DNA of 64,000 nucleotides from Pelargonium x hortorum (GCA_036897525.1 JAYMTJ010000002.1:1-64000); one strand, 5' to 3'; positions 13,101 through 27,709 are shown, counted from the stretch's first letter. Notes: generated from the letters alone by a model not told the origin. Numbers and translations are program-made.

Positions 13101-15000
13101 AAAGGAAATTCCGCTGCTCTATTTAAGTGATTCCTATACTCAAGTAAAACTTATTAGGTTAGGACTTCCAAGACCGGATTGGAGGGGGTTCTTTTAGTAT
13201 GAACTCATAATTATTATAATATAAGTATAAAAAAAAGGACTTTATATTAAACTCCATTTACTAAACTAAAAATCAAATAAAAAAGGGGATTTCCCCAAGT
13301 CCAAGCCTTTTTTTAGATAGCCCTGTCCCTGATATTGCTAGGATTAGGAGAGTTTAGACTCATAATTCTTAATACAAATTTCTACTTTCATTTGAGTTTT
13401 TTCTTCAAATCCTTCTTTATTGGAATACTCCAGATTATGAATTATGAAACTCTTCTTATTTTTAGGGTTCTACTCCCTGTTTATAGATAGTTTTTTTATT
13501 AAGAGTCTAAAGAACTCCGGTATTCCCTTATTTTATTAGGTTAGAATCTTTCCAACTTTAACCTTAGTTTTTTTAGACTTTATTTATAAGGACTTTCCTT
13601 GTTAACCCAGAAAACGAACTGCAACAAGAAAGAAGGGAATCTCCCCATTTAATCTTCAAGTATGTTACAAAGTCCCGGGCACTAAAACAAGCAGAATATG
13701 AAGGAAGAAAGCACCTCCCGATATTCCTGTAAATCCACTGAATAGCATTAGACAATAAAAGGAAATATCCCAGACTAGCACGAAACCAAAACCGGGCGCT
13801 TACACCAGAACTTTTGGCATAGTATTACTTAGCGGGTCTATCGCATACGCATAAGGGTGAGTAAAAAAGCAAAAATCTTATCTTAAAACTAACAGATCCT
13901 TTGTTCAATCAGTAACATAATCCCAGGAATTCCTTGGTTCAACCATAATAGTTTACTCGACTTGGTTTTCTTCCTTAAGGCTATACCTAGGAAAAGCCCT
14001 TGCAGTACTCCTACCCCCTTTTTTGTACGAGCTCCTTGAACTCTGAAATTTGGTATAAAACAAAGTAAACCCGCGTAAGTAAGAAAACAGAGACACATGC
14101 TATAGCTATATAATACAAAGAAACCTTTCTTCTATTACATTTTCTAATTTTAGCGGTTCTGAAAAGCCTAATCGTTTTATCTTTCTTTATACTTAGTACC
14201 TATGCGCTATAAAGTTTTTTTTACAGAGTCTGTTTTCCCCAGTCTTAGAAGGAAGGCAGCAGAGAGAAATTCTGAATATTGAATACTGTGAAAGCAGAGA
14301 GCTGCCGTAAGTAAGTGAATTAAATACTGGTTTTATATACTCATATTGTTGGCTTACCCTATTAAACCCCTTTTGTACTAATATAATAATAGAAACCCTA
14401 GCAAGTAGAAATCCTGTTTTGTAAATCCCCCCAAAACAAATTGATTAGCGATATTAAATTAAAGTCTTTTCATTTACTCCAAAATTCCTATATTCTTTAC
14501 CTTGTATCAATTTTCAGGGTTTAAGCTTCTAGGCATATAATTGTTGTATTATCGAGGATCCAAGAATATCCTTCTCAAAGTAGAGTATCTCTTTCATTTT
14601 AGAGTTTACTCAAGTTTTTGGTAATATATTACTAAGTAAAAGTCCTCCTAATTATGTCAAGTGCCGCCTAAGTGTAAACTTAAAGATTTTCTTTAGAATA
14701 TCCACTTTAAAATGAATTACGCTAAAATATCCTAGAGTAATAGATTTTGGGGCCCTTATAAAGCGTTGCCTTGGGATCTTATAAAAAATAGGTAATCACT
14801 GGCTCGACTTACAGGAACACTTTATTTATAGGGGGGGCTTTTCGGCCCTTACTTAAGACCCTAAGCTAATAAATAAATATATAAAAGAGGGGGAGAAATA
14901 AGAAAGATTTGAAACTCCTTTTATTTCAATTTAAGAGATTTAGTCCCTTGACTTGTTTGTTACCATACTCTTATAAAGCTAAATTGGAAGGGGAGGAGGA
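10185..15000. other. AT-rich spacer, no gene supported
   Basis: The longest frame is 88 codons on the plus strand (11599-11865, ATG start). Its translation resembles no family I recognise, there is no convincing upstream signal, and a frame of this length is within chance for this much sequence. Frames of 60 and 69 codons lie on the minus strand at 13573-13755 and 13889-14098. Palindromes occur at 10486-10496 (AAGGA-A-TCCTT), 13285-13296 (GGGGA/TCCCC) and 13588-13600. Confidence 0.62.
13588..13600. repeat. Short inverted repeat AAGGA-CTT-TCCTT
   Basis: Perfect five-base arms surround a three-base CTT centre. About 300 bases upstream, at 13285-13296, a sister element has GGGGA and TCCCC arms around TT. 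Both fit the common purine-run/pyrimidine-run design. Confidence 0.45.
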
Positions 15001-18000
15001 TTCCTACCTATTACCGGATATTCTAGTAGTTAAAGTTATTACCGGAGTTATCTCTTCTCTTCTTATACCTGTAGATTAGATAAACTCTTACTATTGTTGT
15101 TAGGAGCTTTACCTGTCACGGGCTTTTTACTGTAGCTAATGTATTCCTTTTCTGTAAGCTTGTAAGGAAGTATAGAAGTATTCTATAACTGTATATGTAT
15201 TACTCTATCTTTTTAATTTATTATACTTCTTTCTTATTAGTTTTAGTTATGGAATAGATTATTTATAGTTAGTAATAGAGAATAAATAGTCTTAGGGAGA
15301 TTCCTCTTCTTGTATTTGTTGTTATTACTACAGAGAGGATGGAACCTTATAGAGTTAGGTAATGGTTATTCTACCCGAGGCATCCTGAGGAAGGGAGATT
15401 TAGTATAGTGTATTGAGTATACCGACTTACATTAGAACCAACAACTGGAAAAAACAGGCCTTAACTCTACTTTATTTACTGGATAACCGGAAACCAATTT
15501 AGCCTCAATTTTTTATTCTCTAACTTTAATCCGGAGGCAGAAACCTAGAAAACCAAAGGAACACAAAAGCAAAGCTTTCTTATCCACACTCTCTATATGC
15601 AAACCCATTTTCTTTAGAGAGATATAGACCTTTCCTAAAAGCTAAATCTGTACTCTGCATTTGTATCTTATTTGTAATACCTGCTTTCTCAATCCCCCGT
15701 TTCATACTCTAAATTTTAAGACCTTTCTTAACCCAAGAATTTTTTCTTAAACACCTGTAAAGTTGGCAAGACAAGACTCTTTTTTAATAATACTAATTAC
15801 TTGCCCTTTAGAATTTCTCTTGTAAAATGTAATACTCTTCATATCTTTCTTACTCTTACCTAGACCTACCCTATTGTTTGTTGAGAGCTATACTTATACT
15901 TATCCCAACTAGAACTGCTTTTTGTAGCTACACCTGCTTTCCTTAGGGCTAGCATACTCTTAGTCTCAATACCTATGCCTTTTCTTCAGAGTTAGGCTTG
16001 TATTCTGTATCTTCTTAGTCCTAATTGGGCTGTCTTAAGCAAGCTTGTCTTGTAGGTCTTGTAAGATGAAATTGACTCTTGGTATAGTCAACATAGTTCT
16101 GTTGTATCTTATTAAGCAAGTAAACACAAGATAAAAAATCTTGCCTAAAGAAGCTCTATTATGGCTCTCAGTCTTGGCCTTTAGTTTTCTTACGTAAAAG
16201 AGAAACTAGGTATTAGTCTTTCCTTGTTAATTTGGGACTTGGAAGAAGGTTTTTGGACAGCTTTGAATTTAGGCCCAGAAATAATTCAGGATACTAGAAC
16301 TGAAAAGTTAGATACTGAGGCTAAAGAATAAGAATACAAACGGGTTATCTACTATGGTATGGTGGTTAAAAAAGACAAGGCCTGGTAACCTAGGAGGGTC
16401 CCCCTAACTTCCGTTTCCAAAGGGCGCTAAGGAGATTACTAAAGTTTCTCATGAGGATTAAAAAAAGGAAAGCCCCATACCTCAAAACAGAAGCTTTTTA
16501 CTCGAGTCTTACTTAATATACTTGAGCTTCACTAAAAAGGCAACTCCTTAATTTTAGAATAGGAACACATGAAATATCCACTAAAAGAAAGGTACATCGA
16601 TTGCTTCATAGGTATTATAACATAAGGGGAGGACCTATTTTCATTCTTTAAAAATTACGTTTTTTTGTAGGGTTCCTTTTCTTTTCCTACATGCCAAAAT
16701 ATATATACTGGGTTCATAGAATAGAGGTCTCAAAAAAGGATTGAAATTCTGTACAAAAGAAAAGTAAGAGAACAAAAACCAAACGCAAGGGATTTCCTAA
16801 GCGGAATACAAGCCAGAGACTTAAATTACTCCGCACTAATCTGATTCTTTATGATACCTTTTTACTTCAGCATTATCTCGTAGCTAAGGCCTCTTTTACC
16901 AAGTTTTTCGGGGGCTCCTTCTTCTAGGTTTCTTTTCACAAACTACCGAATCAAAAAAGGTAAACTAAGAGGTTAAAGGAATATAGCGTATGCTTTTTTT
17001 AGGTTCTTCTATACCTACTACATATATTATAAATTGCCTGGGCAGAGTCGAAAAGAGACTAAGTATCACGGATTGCCCCTTCATTGGACAAAAGAAGTCA
17101 ATGCCTTTGTGACGCACTTACTTGTATTCTTGGTAGAGTTATAAAAGATTCTTCTCAAAAAAGTTCACTCTTAAATTCAGTTGCTAAATGCTAGCTTTAC
17201 AAATAGGGGATATTCGGACCCCTTAATTTACATAAAATGCATAAGTTAAGTCAAGATTCTGTGGATTTTAGAGTGGAGGAGATGCTTATTTTCATTGTTT
17301 CAAAAAAAGCATATACCCTTTTTTTTTCTCAAATTGACTTACCTGGTAATCACTATAACAACATTAATAAAGGACAACACTTTCAGTAATTTAACTAATG
17401 GGATCCTTTTTTTTAGATATTTTTCCCGTTCATTACACTATAATACCCCTTAATTATTGACAAATAGACAAGTATTGAAACTAATATAAAAGAAAAGGCT
17501 GTGTTCAAGTACGCACTAGCATGGGCTCCAATTCCTAGGGTACTAAGGATGGAGAGTTTACATATTAACTAACTTGACAAGCAATAGACACTCTCAGGAA
17601 TTCTATAATATAATAAATTTGCAAAAAAAGCAGGCTATGATGCAAATAGAAACTTTGGAAAAATAGAATACTGAGAATGGGAGTAAAACTTTAGGCTGGA
17701 AAACCACTTTATCTACTAATCGAATGGGTAGTTTTTTGCTTTACTTTAATAAAAAAAAAATACAATTATCTTTTATTAATCTTTGTTTAAACAATACCAG
17801 AAGACTTAGTAGACAAGGAAACCTGACGAATACTCCCTTCTTCTTTTCATTAGGACGAATAGGAAGGATCCATTTTCATAAGACCTTGGCTTCCTATAGC
17901 TCTTGCTCTGGTTAGTACAGCTATGAAAGAACTCCTAAGTCTCAAACAACAAAGGCATTAACAACAAGCCATGAAGAAACAAAGAAGTCAGAAGAATATG

Positions 18001-19420
18001 ATGGGTATCTAGTGTAAGTAGGTATATCTATAATATCTCCAGAACATACCCTCCCTCGGATGCGCGTCGGGAAGATGGATTCCTTCCTAGACTTATAAGG
18101 TTTCAACCCTCCTCAATGATAAACTGCATAGGACAAGAGGGATATTCACCCTGTTCGAGAAATTAGAAATTAAAGGGCATGGGAATGCTTCTCCTGTAAT
18201 AAAGAAGAGTACTAATTTGCACGAAATTACGAATCTGGTAAAGCGAGGTATCAGGACAAAGGGAAACAATTTTATATAAATCAGTTTATGAGTTCTGAGT
18301 AGAGTAGAAAAAAATCAAGTCTAGTACACAAATTTTGCTCTACTTAGAATTGTTTTTAGAAGCTTTCTCAATCCGGTTGATTATTACAGTACAGAAGTCA
18401 AATTAGTTTTACTTGAATATAGAACCACTTAAATTAAATAGAGCAGCCAGTTTCGTAATTAAAAAAAATACCCTTATGTCTGGTCAAAGAGTATAAATAT
18501 AGATACTTTTGCAAGTAAAAGTAAAGTAAGGGAGTATCTCGCAAACGGTAGATCCGGGGGTACTTAAAAAAAATTATTGGTTCAAACCGTATTTAGGCTT
18601 GAGAGGGGGCTAGTTAACTGCTATGTTTGGGCCTACTTGTCGAGGATACCAAGCCAAATACAGAGTTCCTTTAGAAAAATTAACGCTTAATGACTTTGAA
18701 TAATTAACAGGGATACTTGCGCAGCTCTAATTAGAATAATTGGAGGGAGCTGTTAGTTACCATGAATGGGTAAGCTGCGGAGAAGCGGTTCCTTTATTTC
18801 ACCAGCTAAAGAGAGGCTTTTCTTCTATTAGGTGATTATAAGATTCTAAGTGGTGCTTGTAAATCTTAATTTCATTTAGGAACTCTTAATCTCTATCTCA
18901 ATACTATAGGTATTGTATTCTGTATCAAGTACTTCACCAGTACCATCATAAGCATTAGAAATTTTAAGCCTTTCCTTTAGAAAATTAGAATTCTGATATA
19001 CTCTGGACTAGATTTGACAAGGGTATAGTCATTTCTTTAGAGTTACACCTTTTTAGTTAGGACTTAAGAATAGAAGTCTTTGTTAGAGGTGATATGAGGT
19101 GTGAGAGAGACTTACACAGGATTGATTAGAAAGAGGATGCTTATATAGGTAGGAGATAAAATATAGAATTAAGAGAAAGAAGGATACAGCATAAAAGGTT
19201 TTTAGGGTACCTCTACAATGTTAACAAAGTTAATTAGACAATTAAGAGTCCTGTAAGAAATTCTAGTAAATGTGTACCCTATATGATAGGTTTTACACGG
19301 ATAAAAAATATATACGAGATCTGGTATCGAGCGGGTGCGTTTGGACAAGGTGGTAGTTGAGGGAGAGGTCTTTAGCGCGAAGGGGATTTCACAAGAGGGA
19401 GGCTCTTCACAAATTGGTAC
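15001..19420. other. Gene-free region with alternating strand skew
   Basis: Patches of strong base skew alternate here. The plus strand is T-rich with more G than C around 15000-15440, C-rich and G-poor around 15560-15960, and strongly G-rich around 18900-19400. In the 60 bases 19081-19140 I count 21 G against 4 C. The only frame above 60 codons (plus, 17724-17915) resembles nothing known. The word GTATTCTGTAT recurs at about 15990 and 18910, too short to call a repeat family. No RNA gene is seen. Confidence 0.6.
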
Positions 19421-20116
19421 ACAGATAGGCTTTCGGGCTCTTTTCTATTGAGACCCAAATAAAGAAAGAATGGAATGGGCTAGTTTCTTATTTCTATATT
19501 ATATCCGGATCTAGAAGGTCAAATTGAACACTACTTTAGTGATTCTGTTCTTTAAAATAGTTGACTTTAGTGCTCTCAATTCTTTCTTTCGTTATTATCT
19601 AAATCTATTAATAAAGCCTTTAACTACTCTTGTCGAGAATGCACAAGCACCCGCTTTGTGAAAGAAATATCTGGCCCAGCACCTCAGTGTCCATGTGTTA
19701 TAACTTTCTTTCAAACCCCCTCGATTATTATAATATAAACTAGTGCCCACAAAGGTATACAGTCCCGTTTTTTCTAATCTATATCACCGTACAAATTGAG
19801 TACTCGATAAGGCGTAAACACTTTTAGGAAAGACTAAGGCACACTATTTCAGGACAGGAAATTACTCCCTAGCACGCTTTTTGGATGGCATAAGCCTCCA
19901 AATAAGGCACTTCCTTGTGTTGATTTTTGGAGGAGGAGGAATCCATATACACTTTCGGCTTAAGATAGCTTTCATTGATTACTGGACTGGAAACAAATTC
20001 ATTACTAAAGCAACCCCTTTCTTTATAGCCGCGTAGCTTCCTTAGCTCAAACTCCAGGAACAAATAACCTCTCATTTTTACACCCTCTTAATTACCAGAA
20101 TACCAACACCCACTAT

Positions 20117-20124
20117 AGGGCCCT
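20117..20124. repeat. Perfect palindrome AGGGCCCT
   Basis: An eight-base perfect palindrome, preceded by T so that it reads TAGGGCCCT, in otherwise AT-rich sequence. About 310 bases downstream is the related AAGGG-G-CCCTT. Confidence 0.45.
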
Positions 20125-20431
20125 TTCCGTGCACTAAAACAAAGAATTCTATACCGGCTATGTCAGTTACTGGAATATACTCTCAAAAGAACACACAACC
20201 TATAGAGTTGCTTCCTAAAATCCAGAATAGAATATAGAAATAATATCTTAGGCTGCTATCTCTCTTTTCATTTTACTTTCCTATGTGCCTTCTAAAAAGC
20301 CCGTTTTCGCCGTGATCTGGGATCAAATAGGTTCGAAGGTTTGCTACACACACTACAATCAACCTGAAATTTTAAGAGAATCTCGGTACTAAGGTATCTT
20401 GAAGGAAGCCCTATAGGAATAAATCCGAATT

Positions 20432-20442
20432 AAGGGGCCCTT
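20432..20442. repeat. Short palindrome AAGGG-G-CCCTT
   Basis: Perfect five-base arms surround one G. It nearly copies the elements at 3057 (centre T) and 36886 (centre GT), showing that the arms are kept while the centre varies. Confidence 0.45.
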
Positions 20443-21871
20443 GAGTACAGGGATGCGTAGAGTAAGCTGTACTAAAGTATAAGAAAATCGACATAGAATA
20501 TGTTGAATTGTATATACTAGTCGAAAGTGTTCATGCCCTTCCTTACATAAAGAGTTGCCAAGGCGGATAAATTAATTCAAATTATATTCGCGACACTAAT
20601 ACACTCTTCTTGTAGTTCTAACTAATCTAATTTTTCATATTCAAAGACTTAGGCTTTACTTCCCTATTTTTTGCGATCTTCTCTAATATTCATAAATTCC
20701 TAACTTTCTGGTGGATGTAGAGTCTCTTGTAAATGTTAAAAACTACCTAAGCTCTAAAAAGTATACCACTTAGTGTTCTATTGTGAATATTATGGCTACT
20801 TCCATGTGAGACCTCCCTTTTAGATTTCCTATATATTAAAGGGTATTCTTTACTTTAGCAATCAGGAAAGCTTTCTTTTATATTAATAGGAGTTTCATCT
20901 GTTTTCTATTAGGAGCGCTCCCCGCTTTGTTTGTAAATAAAGGAGCAGCCTTGACCTCAAGAATTCAAAAAAGTATGCGTTTTATGTTAACGGATATCCC
21001 TAATTGCCCTTGGTTACTTAAGTAGGAGAGGTTTATAGACACTAGCATATTCTCTATCCCAAAGCCTCCTTTTTTTTGTACGGTAAGCAAGATTCGATAA
21101 AATAAATGAAATTTAGTTAGTAAACCGAAACTTTAGACCCCATTCTATACTTATAACTTTCCTTTCCTCGTCTATAAGGGACTCCTTGAACCTTTTAAGG
21201 TCTATCTGAGTAGTAATTTCTAGAGGATGAGGATTTGTATACTAATATTTCTATTTATGGGATTCCTATTTTGTTTTGTAAAAGTTCCCAGGACCCTGCA
21301 CGTATTTCATTGAATAATGAACAAGGACCCGAAATCCCAAGGAACAGAACAGTAAGCCTGCTTTGACAAAGTCCTAATATGAATGAAGGGATTCCGTCCT
21401 AGTTTTTTTAAGAATATTTTGCCTTTTAATAAATAAGTGTACCAAGGCGTTCTCATACTTTCTATATCCTTAAATTTCCATATATCTTGTAAACTTGTGT
21501 CACTTTTGGAAATACTGGATTTTAGCGTATACTTTAGAGCATTCTTACTTTAGTGTACGCGTCCTGATTTTGTTTAATCAAGAGAGTTTAATAGTTGTGA
21601 CATACTATCTAAAGATGCAAGGTGAAATAATGACTCAGGAACAGAACCAGCTGGTAAAGGCAAAGCTTTAAACTTCGGGTACAAAAGTGAGTAGCATAAG
21701 TGTAAATAGAGTCCTTGTGATTTCATAATATCCTTCAAGATCCGTTTATAGTATTTTCCGGATTTCTCTTTATAACCCGAATAGGGAATTATTATAGGTT
21801 ACTGGATTAAGTTACCGAGGTATAGACTGCATATAAATTATGCAAGAAAGGTAATACTTCTCCTTACTGTG

Positions 21872-21882
21872 GGGGCTTCCCC
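21872..21882. repeat. Short inverted repeat GGGG-CTT-CCCC
   Basis: Four-base perfect arms, five if the outer G-T pair is allowed, around CTT. The local G+C is high against AT-rich flanks. Confidence 0.4.
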
Positions 21883-23029
21883 TTGAATAAGTTTTGTATT
21901 AAAAAATAGAGCATGCGCTTTAGGTTAGGGACTCCCGGTTCATTTTTCTTAGGCGCCCCTTATTTTTTTTACTCCTTAACAAGCTTCTTACTAAAACCAG
22001 AACCTAAGAAAGACTTCTAAAAAAAGAAAGGGAAATGCCTGGGTGATATCTACCCCATATCAGAATCAGTTATCCTTTTAGAGCTACAAGAAGAAAAGAC
22101 ATTCCTTTCCATTTTAGTATTTATTATCCAAAACCCAGAGAACAAAGAAGACATTTTCTATATTCCAGAAAGAAACTAAGGACATGAAAGAGATTCCAAA
22201 TAAATATAAAAGAAAGCCTAAAGAAAGGAATCCACGTTAAAGCAAAAATACCGAATCTTTCTAGAAATTCTTTCTTTTATTACTTAGGAGCTAAAGGAAT
22301 GAATACGAGCTAGATCCTATTAACATACCTTAGAGAGTCTTGTATTAATCCATTAATATAACTAACTAACAGGGGCATAAAAATTCGTAATTACCAAGCT
22401 ATAACATAAAATTTAGCCGACTTACCCCTGCTTTAATTGCATTTTATTACCAGTATCCAGCTTAGTCTTTGAAACCCTTAAAACGCAAAGCTATCCCTCG
22501 TCTATTATTTCCCATTATTTGGGCACCCTTTTGAAAACCAAGTGAAGTAAAGCAATAAATAGAATATGAAATACCTTGCTTGTACTATACCTCTCCTGCT
22601 CTCCTAAGCACTTTATTTTAAGTAATGTCTTCTATTGTGGATACCCTACCTAATAGTCCTATAGTCATTAGACTTCTATCTACCTCGCTGTAGTCCCTAA
22701 AATACCGGAATAGTATTCAAACTAGAGGCTAAAGAAGCTTATAGGGAACCCTCGTGTCTTAATGGGAGAATTCTTACTTATTCTTTTTAATCTTTGTAAA
22801 GGATGCAACTTTTTTCTTTGTTTACTAGTTACTAGATATTCAATTACACAAGGGATGCGGGGTATTAGCTAAACTTTTTTTCTCCTTATATCTTTAAAGC
22901 AAAACTTTAACTACATCTATTTAAGGTAGCGATCTTCACTCTTATTTCCAAATTTACAAAATGAAAAATTTATTATAAAACTAACTATAGTTAATACTCT
23001 TGATAGGGTCTTAATTGTAACTCTTCCAT

Positions 23030-23039
23030 AGGATATCCT
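23030..23039. repeat. Perfect 10-bp palindrome AGGATATCCT
   Basis: All ten bases are self-complementary with no spacer. This is the AT-centred form of the common design, with arms AGGA and TCCT around TA-type bases. Confidence 0.45.
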
Positions 23040-26000
23040 CTATTCTATAAATAGAACTACTCCTCTAAATTCTTTTAAATAGATAATATCTCCGCACTCA
23101 TGTACAGCCCTGAAAATGACATCTCTTGAGAAACCACGCACTCGCAGTTTGTACTATTTGGAGTGCTTTTTTGTTTACAAGAGAAATAGTGTATAAAATA
23201 ACTAAACTAATTTAGGAGTTAAAACTTAAATCGACGTTCGTAAAAAAACGTTATATAAAGTCTCAACTCAATTAGGAGCTTCTTAAAAAACAATAACTAA
23301 TTGTTTTTCTGCTAGTAGTTTATTTAGTATAAAAGTTATCTTTGATATACAATAAATGACTCGAAAACTCCCTGCATGTAACTATCTCTTCCTCTGTATC
23401 ATAGCTTGTTTCATATGCACACACTACACTACACCTTTCTCATAACCTGTACTCGAAATTCTTAAAGTAAGATAACTTACCCTTATTTTTGTATACGAGT
23501 TTCCTTTAATACCCAGTGAATAGGAACCTAACACTAAATATGAGTGGCTCAAAAAACTCCCTATTTAATTTAATGTACTTTACCTATCTAACTAAACTAA
23601 ACCCGGTTTGTCCCCTTAATTTATCCGGATTTTATATATTTAAAATTTTTAAGGTCGCAACTGCTTAACACAATTGTTAATCGCTAGGCTGAAAAGCGAG
23701 GAACGAAAAAATAATTTTAACTTTAGATCCCTGTATTCTTTGACTAGAACGGGAGCATGAGACATACGTAGCCTTTACTATATCTTTATCCCCTACCTAC
23801 CCTCATTTTTTTCCAGGAAAACCTTTTGTGATTTCAGTGCTTCCTTGTTTTTACATTCTTTACTAAGTTTCTCCCAGAGTTAGCTTTAGTTTAGAGAGCC
23901 CCAAAAAAGGAAAGGAACTTACTGCTCATGAACTTTTTATAATTCAACATTACTCTATATCCAGATAGGAAACGGGAGTTAAGTCAGTGGGGTACTCGAT
24001 CTCTTATATTTTATCTTTTCTTTTTTATATAGCAAATAAACTCAGATAAAAGCTTCTCTTGAGCGCCGGAACCTCCTAGAGTTAGAGTAGAGATAGTATC
24101 CTTCAGTTTCTAGACTAGATTGAGTATATTTAGAACTATACGATACGCGGTTAGTTGAGTTGTTTTAATAAATCCCTTTAAAGCATACTAAATATTTATG
24201 CCTTAGTTCTCAAACCTTACTTTTTTGCTTAGGGGGTCCGGTCGCTCTCACTAGACAACCTCGCTTTCGTTGAGTTCATTTTAGGGACACTATACAGGGC
24301 GCTTACTCTGAATGTAAAGTTCAAAGCTCAGATTAAAACGGATACAATACAAAATCCAGGGTCATTCGTTTAGCAGGCATGCTATACGACAAAATCTCTT
24401 AGATATACGTATCATAATCGTAGAATGTTCAAATTACCTTTCCTGGGCGCTGGAAAGTTAAAGTACAATATTCCCCCAAGTGAGTACTCTCTTTTTATTA
24501 ATGTTATCTCTTGGAAATAAGTTTAGGCCTGGGGGGCTGTTAAGCTGGAGTTTTGGGGTTCTAAAAGAGCCCATTTTATTCTAGTTTAGCAAAGATTCTT
24601 AATTAAGTTTAAAAAAAGCCTTTAAGATTAAGACTAGCAGTTTGGTGAATTGTTCCTGTGCTCCGGAAATACCTCGTTTAGTTACAACACTCCTAAAAAA
24701 CTCGAGTGCTTTGGTTAGGATTTTTTCTTTTAAAAAGTAAAGCCCTTGCAGCTTTGATCTAGCTTTAATTAAAGCCCTAAAAAGAAAGAGTCGAAATGCT
24801 GAACACGCGAATGCCTTTTCTTTTCAGTTTAATGTGAAATATAGGCAATCTTTATTTACAGTATTCCTTTTAAATGTTTAACTAAAAATGAAGTCTCCAA
24901 ATTTTTCTGGGCCTGGTTAAAGAATTTTTGCGAGGTACTTGTAGCAAAAGCAAAAATAGAGGCTTGATAGTGTTTCCAAAAGACTCGGTTATCTTATAGT
25001 CCCTTTGAATGATCAATAATATTGTCAAAATTCTGGTAAAGAAACCTGAAAAAAGAGATTTTCATTTCAAAGGCGTTTCCCTTCGAATCGAAACATAAAC
25101 AGGGAAGCCCCTCGTCTTTTTTAACTCCTTTGTATACAATAGGTCAAGAAATCCAAATGAAATTGAGTAACAAACGCCCGTCTAAGAATTTAAAGAAGAC
25201 CACCGTTGCTAAGGAAAAACAACAGTGCATGCCTGTATCTTAATCTTAAGTCTTGCCTTCCCCCAAAAGCAAAGGTAATACGTATTTACATCATCATCGG
25301 GAGGTTCGGATACCCTTTTTTAGTATTTGTGAGTAATTAATTTGAGATAGAATTCCTATGAGACAGACTTTTATCAAGGCATTGTCTCATGCAGATTCCT
25401 TTTCTTTATTTCTAGGAATCCGACAGCTTGCTTCCTTGGGTGGGGCAAAATGGGTTCTTGTTTTCCACTTAAGAGGCTTAGTACAAATAGGACCGCGTAT
25501 TAGGATAACTTAATTATTCTGGGTTCGCGTGGTTGCTTTTAGAGTAATCTTGTCTTAATATCTATACCTTTACCGGGTATACTTGTACTCTGTAGCCCTT
25601 CTTCCTTATGAGCGCCCTCTTGTTGCAGCCTCTACCCCTTCCTTTAAATGCTTTTTTAAATGAATTCTATTTAGAGTTTAGTAGGACTCTCTATACTGAA
25701 TTTAAAATGGGAGCTCGGAAATCCTTAGAAAAGTTCTAGTTTAGCTTCTATTTTGTTTTGATTGTAGGGTTCTAGCCGGCTGAAAGAAAGAGGAACAAAC
25801 TAAGTTAAAACAGGTAGAAACCTTTACTAAATTTCTTTTCATTTTTGATATCAAGTCTAGTATTTTACAAATCCTGGTTGACGAATCTAGTAGAGTATAG
25901 TAATTAAGTCTTACTTTTACCTTACCCCATAAACTTTAGGATGGATTTTAATTAACTATAATGGATTATAGACCTAACTAGTGCAAGATATCGCTTGAAA

Positions 26001-27698
26001 TCCCAGATAAAGCATTTCTAAAACTTTTCACTGTTGAAGTAAATCTAGCTACTAAAGAAAAAGACTTGAAAGCATTCCTTATTTTATTTTAATCCCCTAA
26101 AATTACGCAACCCTTTTTAGATTTAGAACTATGCGTGGTATTAAACTTTAAGAACAGCCGGAAATTATACAAGAAACCGTTAGGGGGCTCAAAAAAATAG
26201 AGTAAGTTAATTGTATACGAGGTTCTCGGAATATAAGGATATAATTTGTTCGGTACAACGCGATTTACCTTACCTTGTGAAAGGTGGCATAACCCTATAC
26301 TTTTGTAGAATAATTTAAGGCTTAATTCCCTTACAAGACACCTAGCTTTCCTGTGATAAGACTACTTTGTAGTTTTTTAATTACTGAATATTTTGAGTAT
26401 AAATGGGTGGCCTCTCATTATTAGATATAGAAACTTGTTCTAATATAGGTTAGGTTAAAGCTAAGGGAAACTCTTTTCTTTTCTTCTTCTTAGGTATTCT
26501 ATTACCAGGTGGTGAAGTATAATTTCAGAAGTATTCTTAATCTGGGAAATTTCATTTATAGTATATAGTATACTAAAGACCCTTTATTTTGGTTTGGTTC
26601 CACTACGACAAAATCAAATAAACCCTCTTATTTGATTAATAGAGCTATTTTATAGGATAAAGTAGGAAACCCTACAAATCCAGATATACCAGAGTTGATT
26701 TTTCTACAATAAGAGACTTTAAACACGGTAGTTGACCCGCCCCATATAATGTGCCCGGTAGATGACGTTAATGTATACTGCGTAGCCTAATCTAATTGGA
26801 ATACCTTAAGCTTTTGTTTGAATGTTCCCTTCTTTTCGTACCTAAGCATTTGGGGTGGTTAAATTCAATTTGCGGGTCTTCCAAGCCCCAAAAATGTCAA
26901 GATTCAAAGGAGACCCCTATATCTTTATAGGGATAGGGAAAAGGGATGAAGGAAAAGCTTCTCTGCTATTTTCAATCAGGATTCTATTGAGTACTTTAGG
27001 TATGAATCACTGAAATTTTAATCAATTCAGCCCGTATACCGTTCTTGCAGTTAAGTTCCCCGGGGGCCCCTTAGTTTATGAAAAAAGCCCCTGGTTTCAA
27101 TCAAGTTTAATGGGTTTGTGTATTTGCCTTTCGAAACAATATAATATATGAATGTTCCTTCGCTTTTAGATGTACTAGATTTTTTTTAAGTAGCTACATA
27201 CTATGGAAACTTCGCACTCTTTTGTTCCGTATTTCGTGTAAAATAGCTCAGTAGGACTCACTAAAAAACCTACCTTTCAAAAGATACGGAAATAAATATA
27301 CTCATCTAAAGACGGCTTATATAATATAAAAAAATATAGGGTTTAGTGCCTTATTACGAATAAATACAAAGGAAAAACTCGGGATACATTAAACCAAATT
27401 TATAGAGCGCGTAAATATACAAACAAGGAGAAAAGCTGGCATCGAAGAAGAATTTTTGAGTAACCTCTTACTTAACTTTTACCAACATAGTAAGCTTTTT
27501 GTAGTGTGAAACTTAGCTAGTAGGTTTGGAAGATCTAGTAAGGTGCTTTGCTCAAGTTCCAGGCAGGGGATCCCGCTTTTATTGCTTCTTGACAATGGAT
27601 ATTTAACTGTAATTAAGTGAATTCCAAATACTTCTGTTGTTTTAGAGAAAAAGTCCTTATCGTTTCGCAATTTCCCTTACTGATCGCTTTAAGATAAG

Positions 27699-27709
27699 AG
27701 GAGTCTCCT
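27699..27709. repeat. Short palindrome AGGAG-T-CTCCT
   Basis: Perfect five-base arms around one T. It sits just beyond the start codon end of a 63-codon minus-strand frame (27479-27670) that I do not regard as a gene, so no regulatory role is inferred. Confidence 0.4.

Noticed and set aside
13219-13228. ATATAAGTA, the yeast mitochondrial promoter core
   Set aside because: In AT-rich sequence this nine-base word occurs by chance, and no gene follows.
17128-17175. TTGGTAGAGTT, D-arm-like, with GTTCACTC downstream
   Set aside because: The second word is a poor T-loop, sits closer than expected and has no pairing stem.
22924-22935. TTAAGGTAGCGA, resembling a conserved large-subunit rRNA segment
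   Set aside because: Only about ten bases agree with CTAAGGTAGCGAAATT, the flanks do not match, and such a short match is expected by chance in 64 kb.
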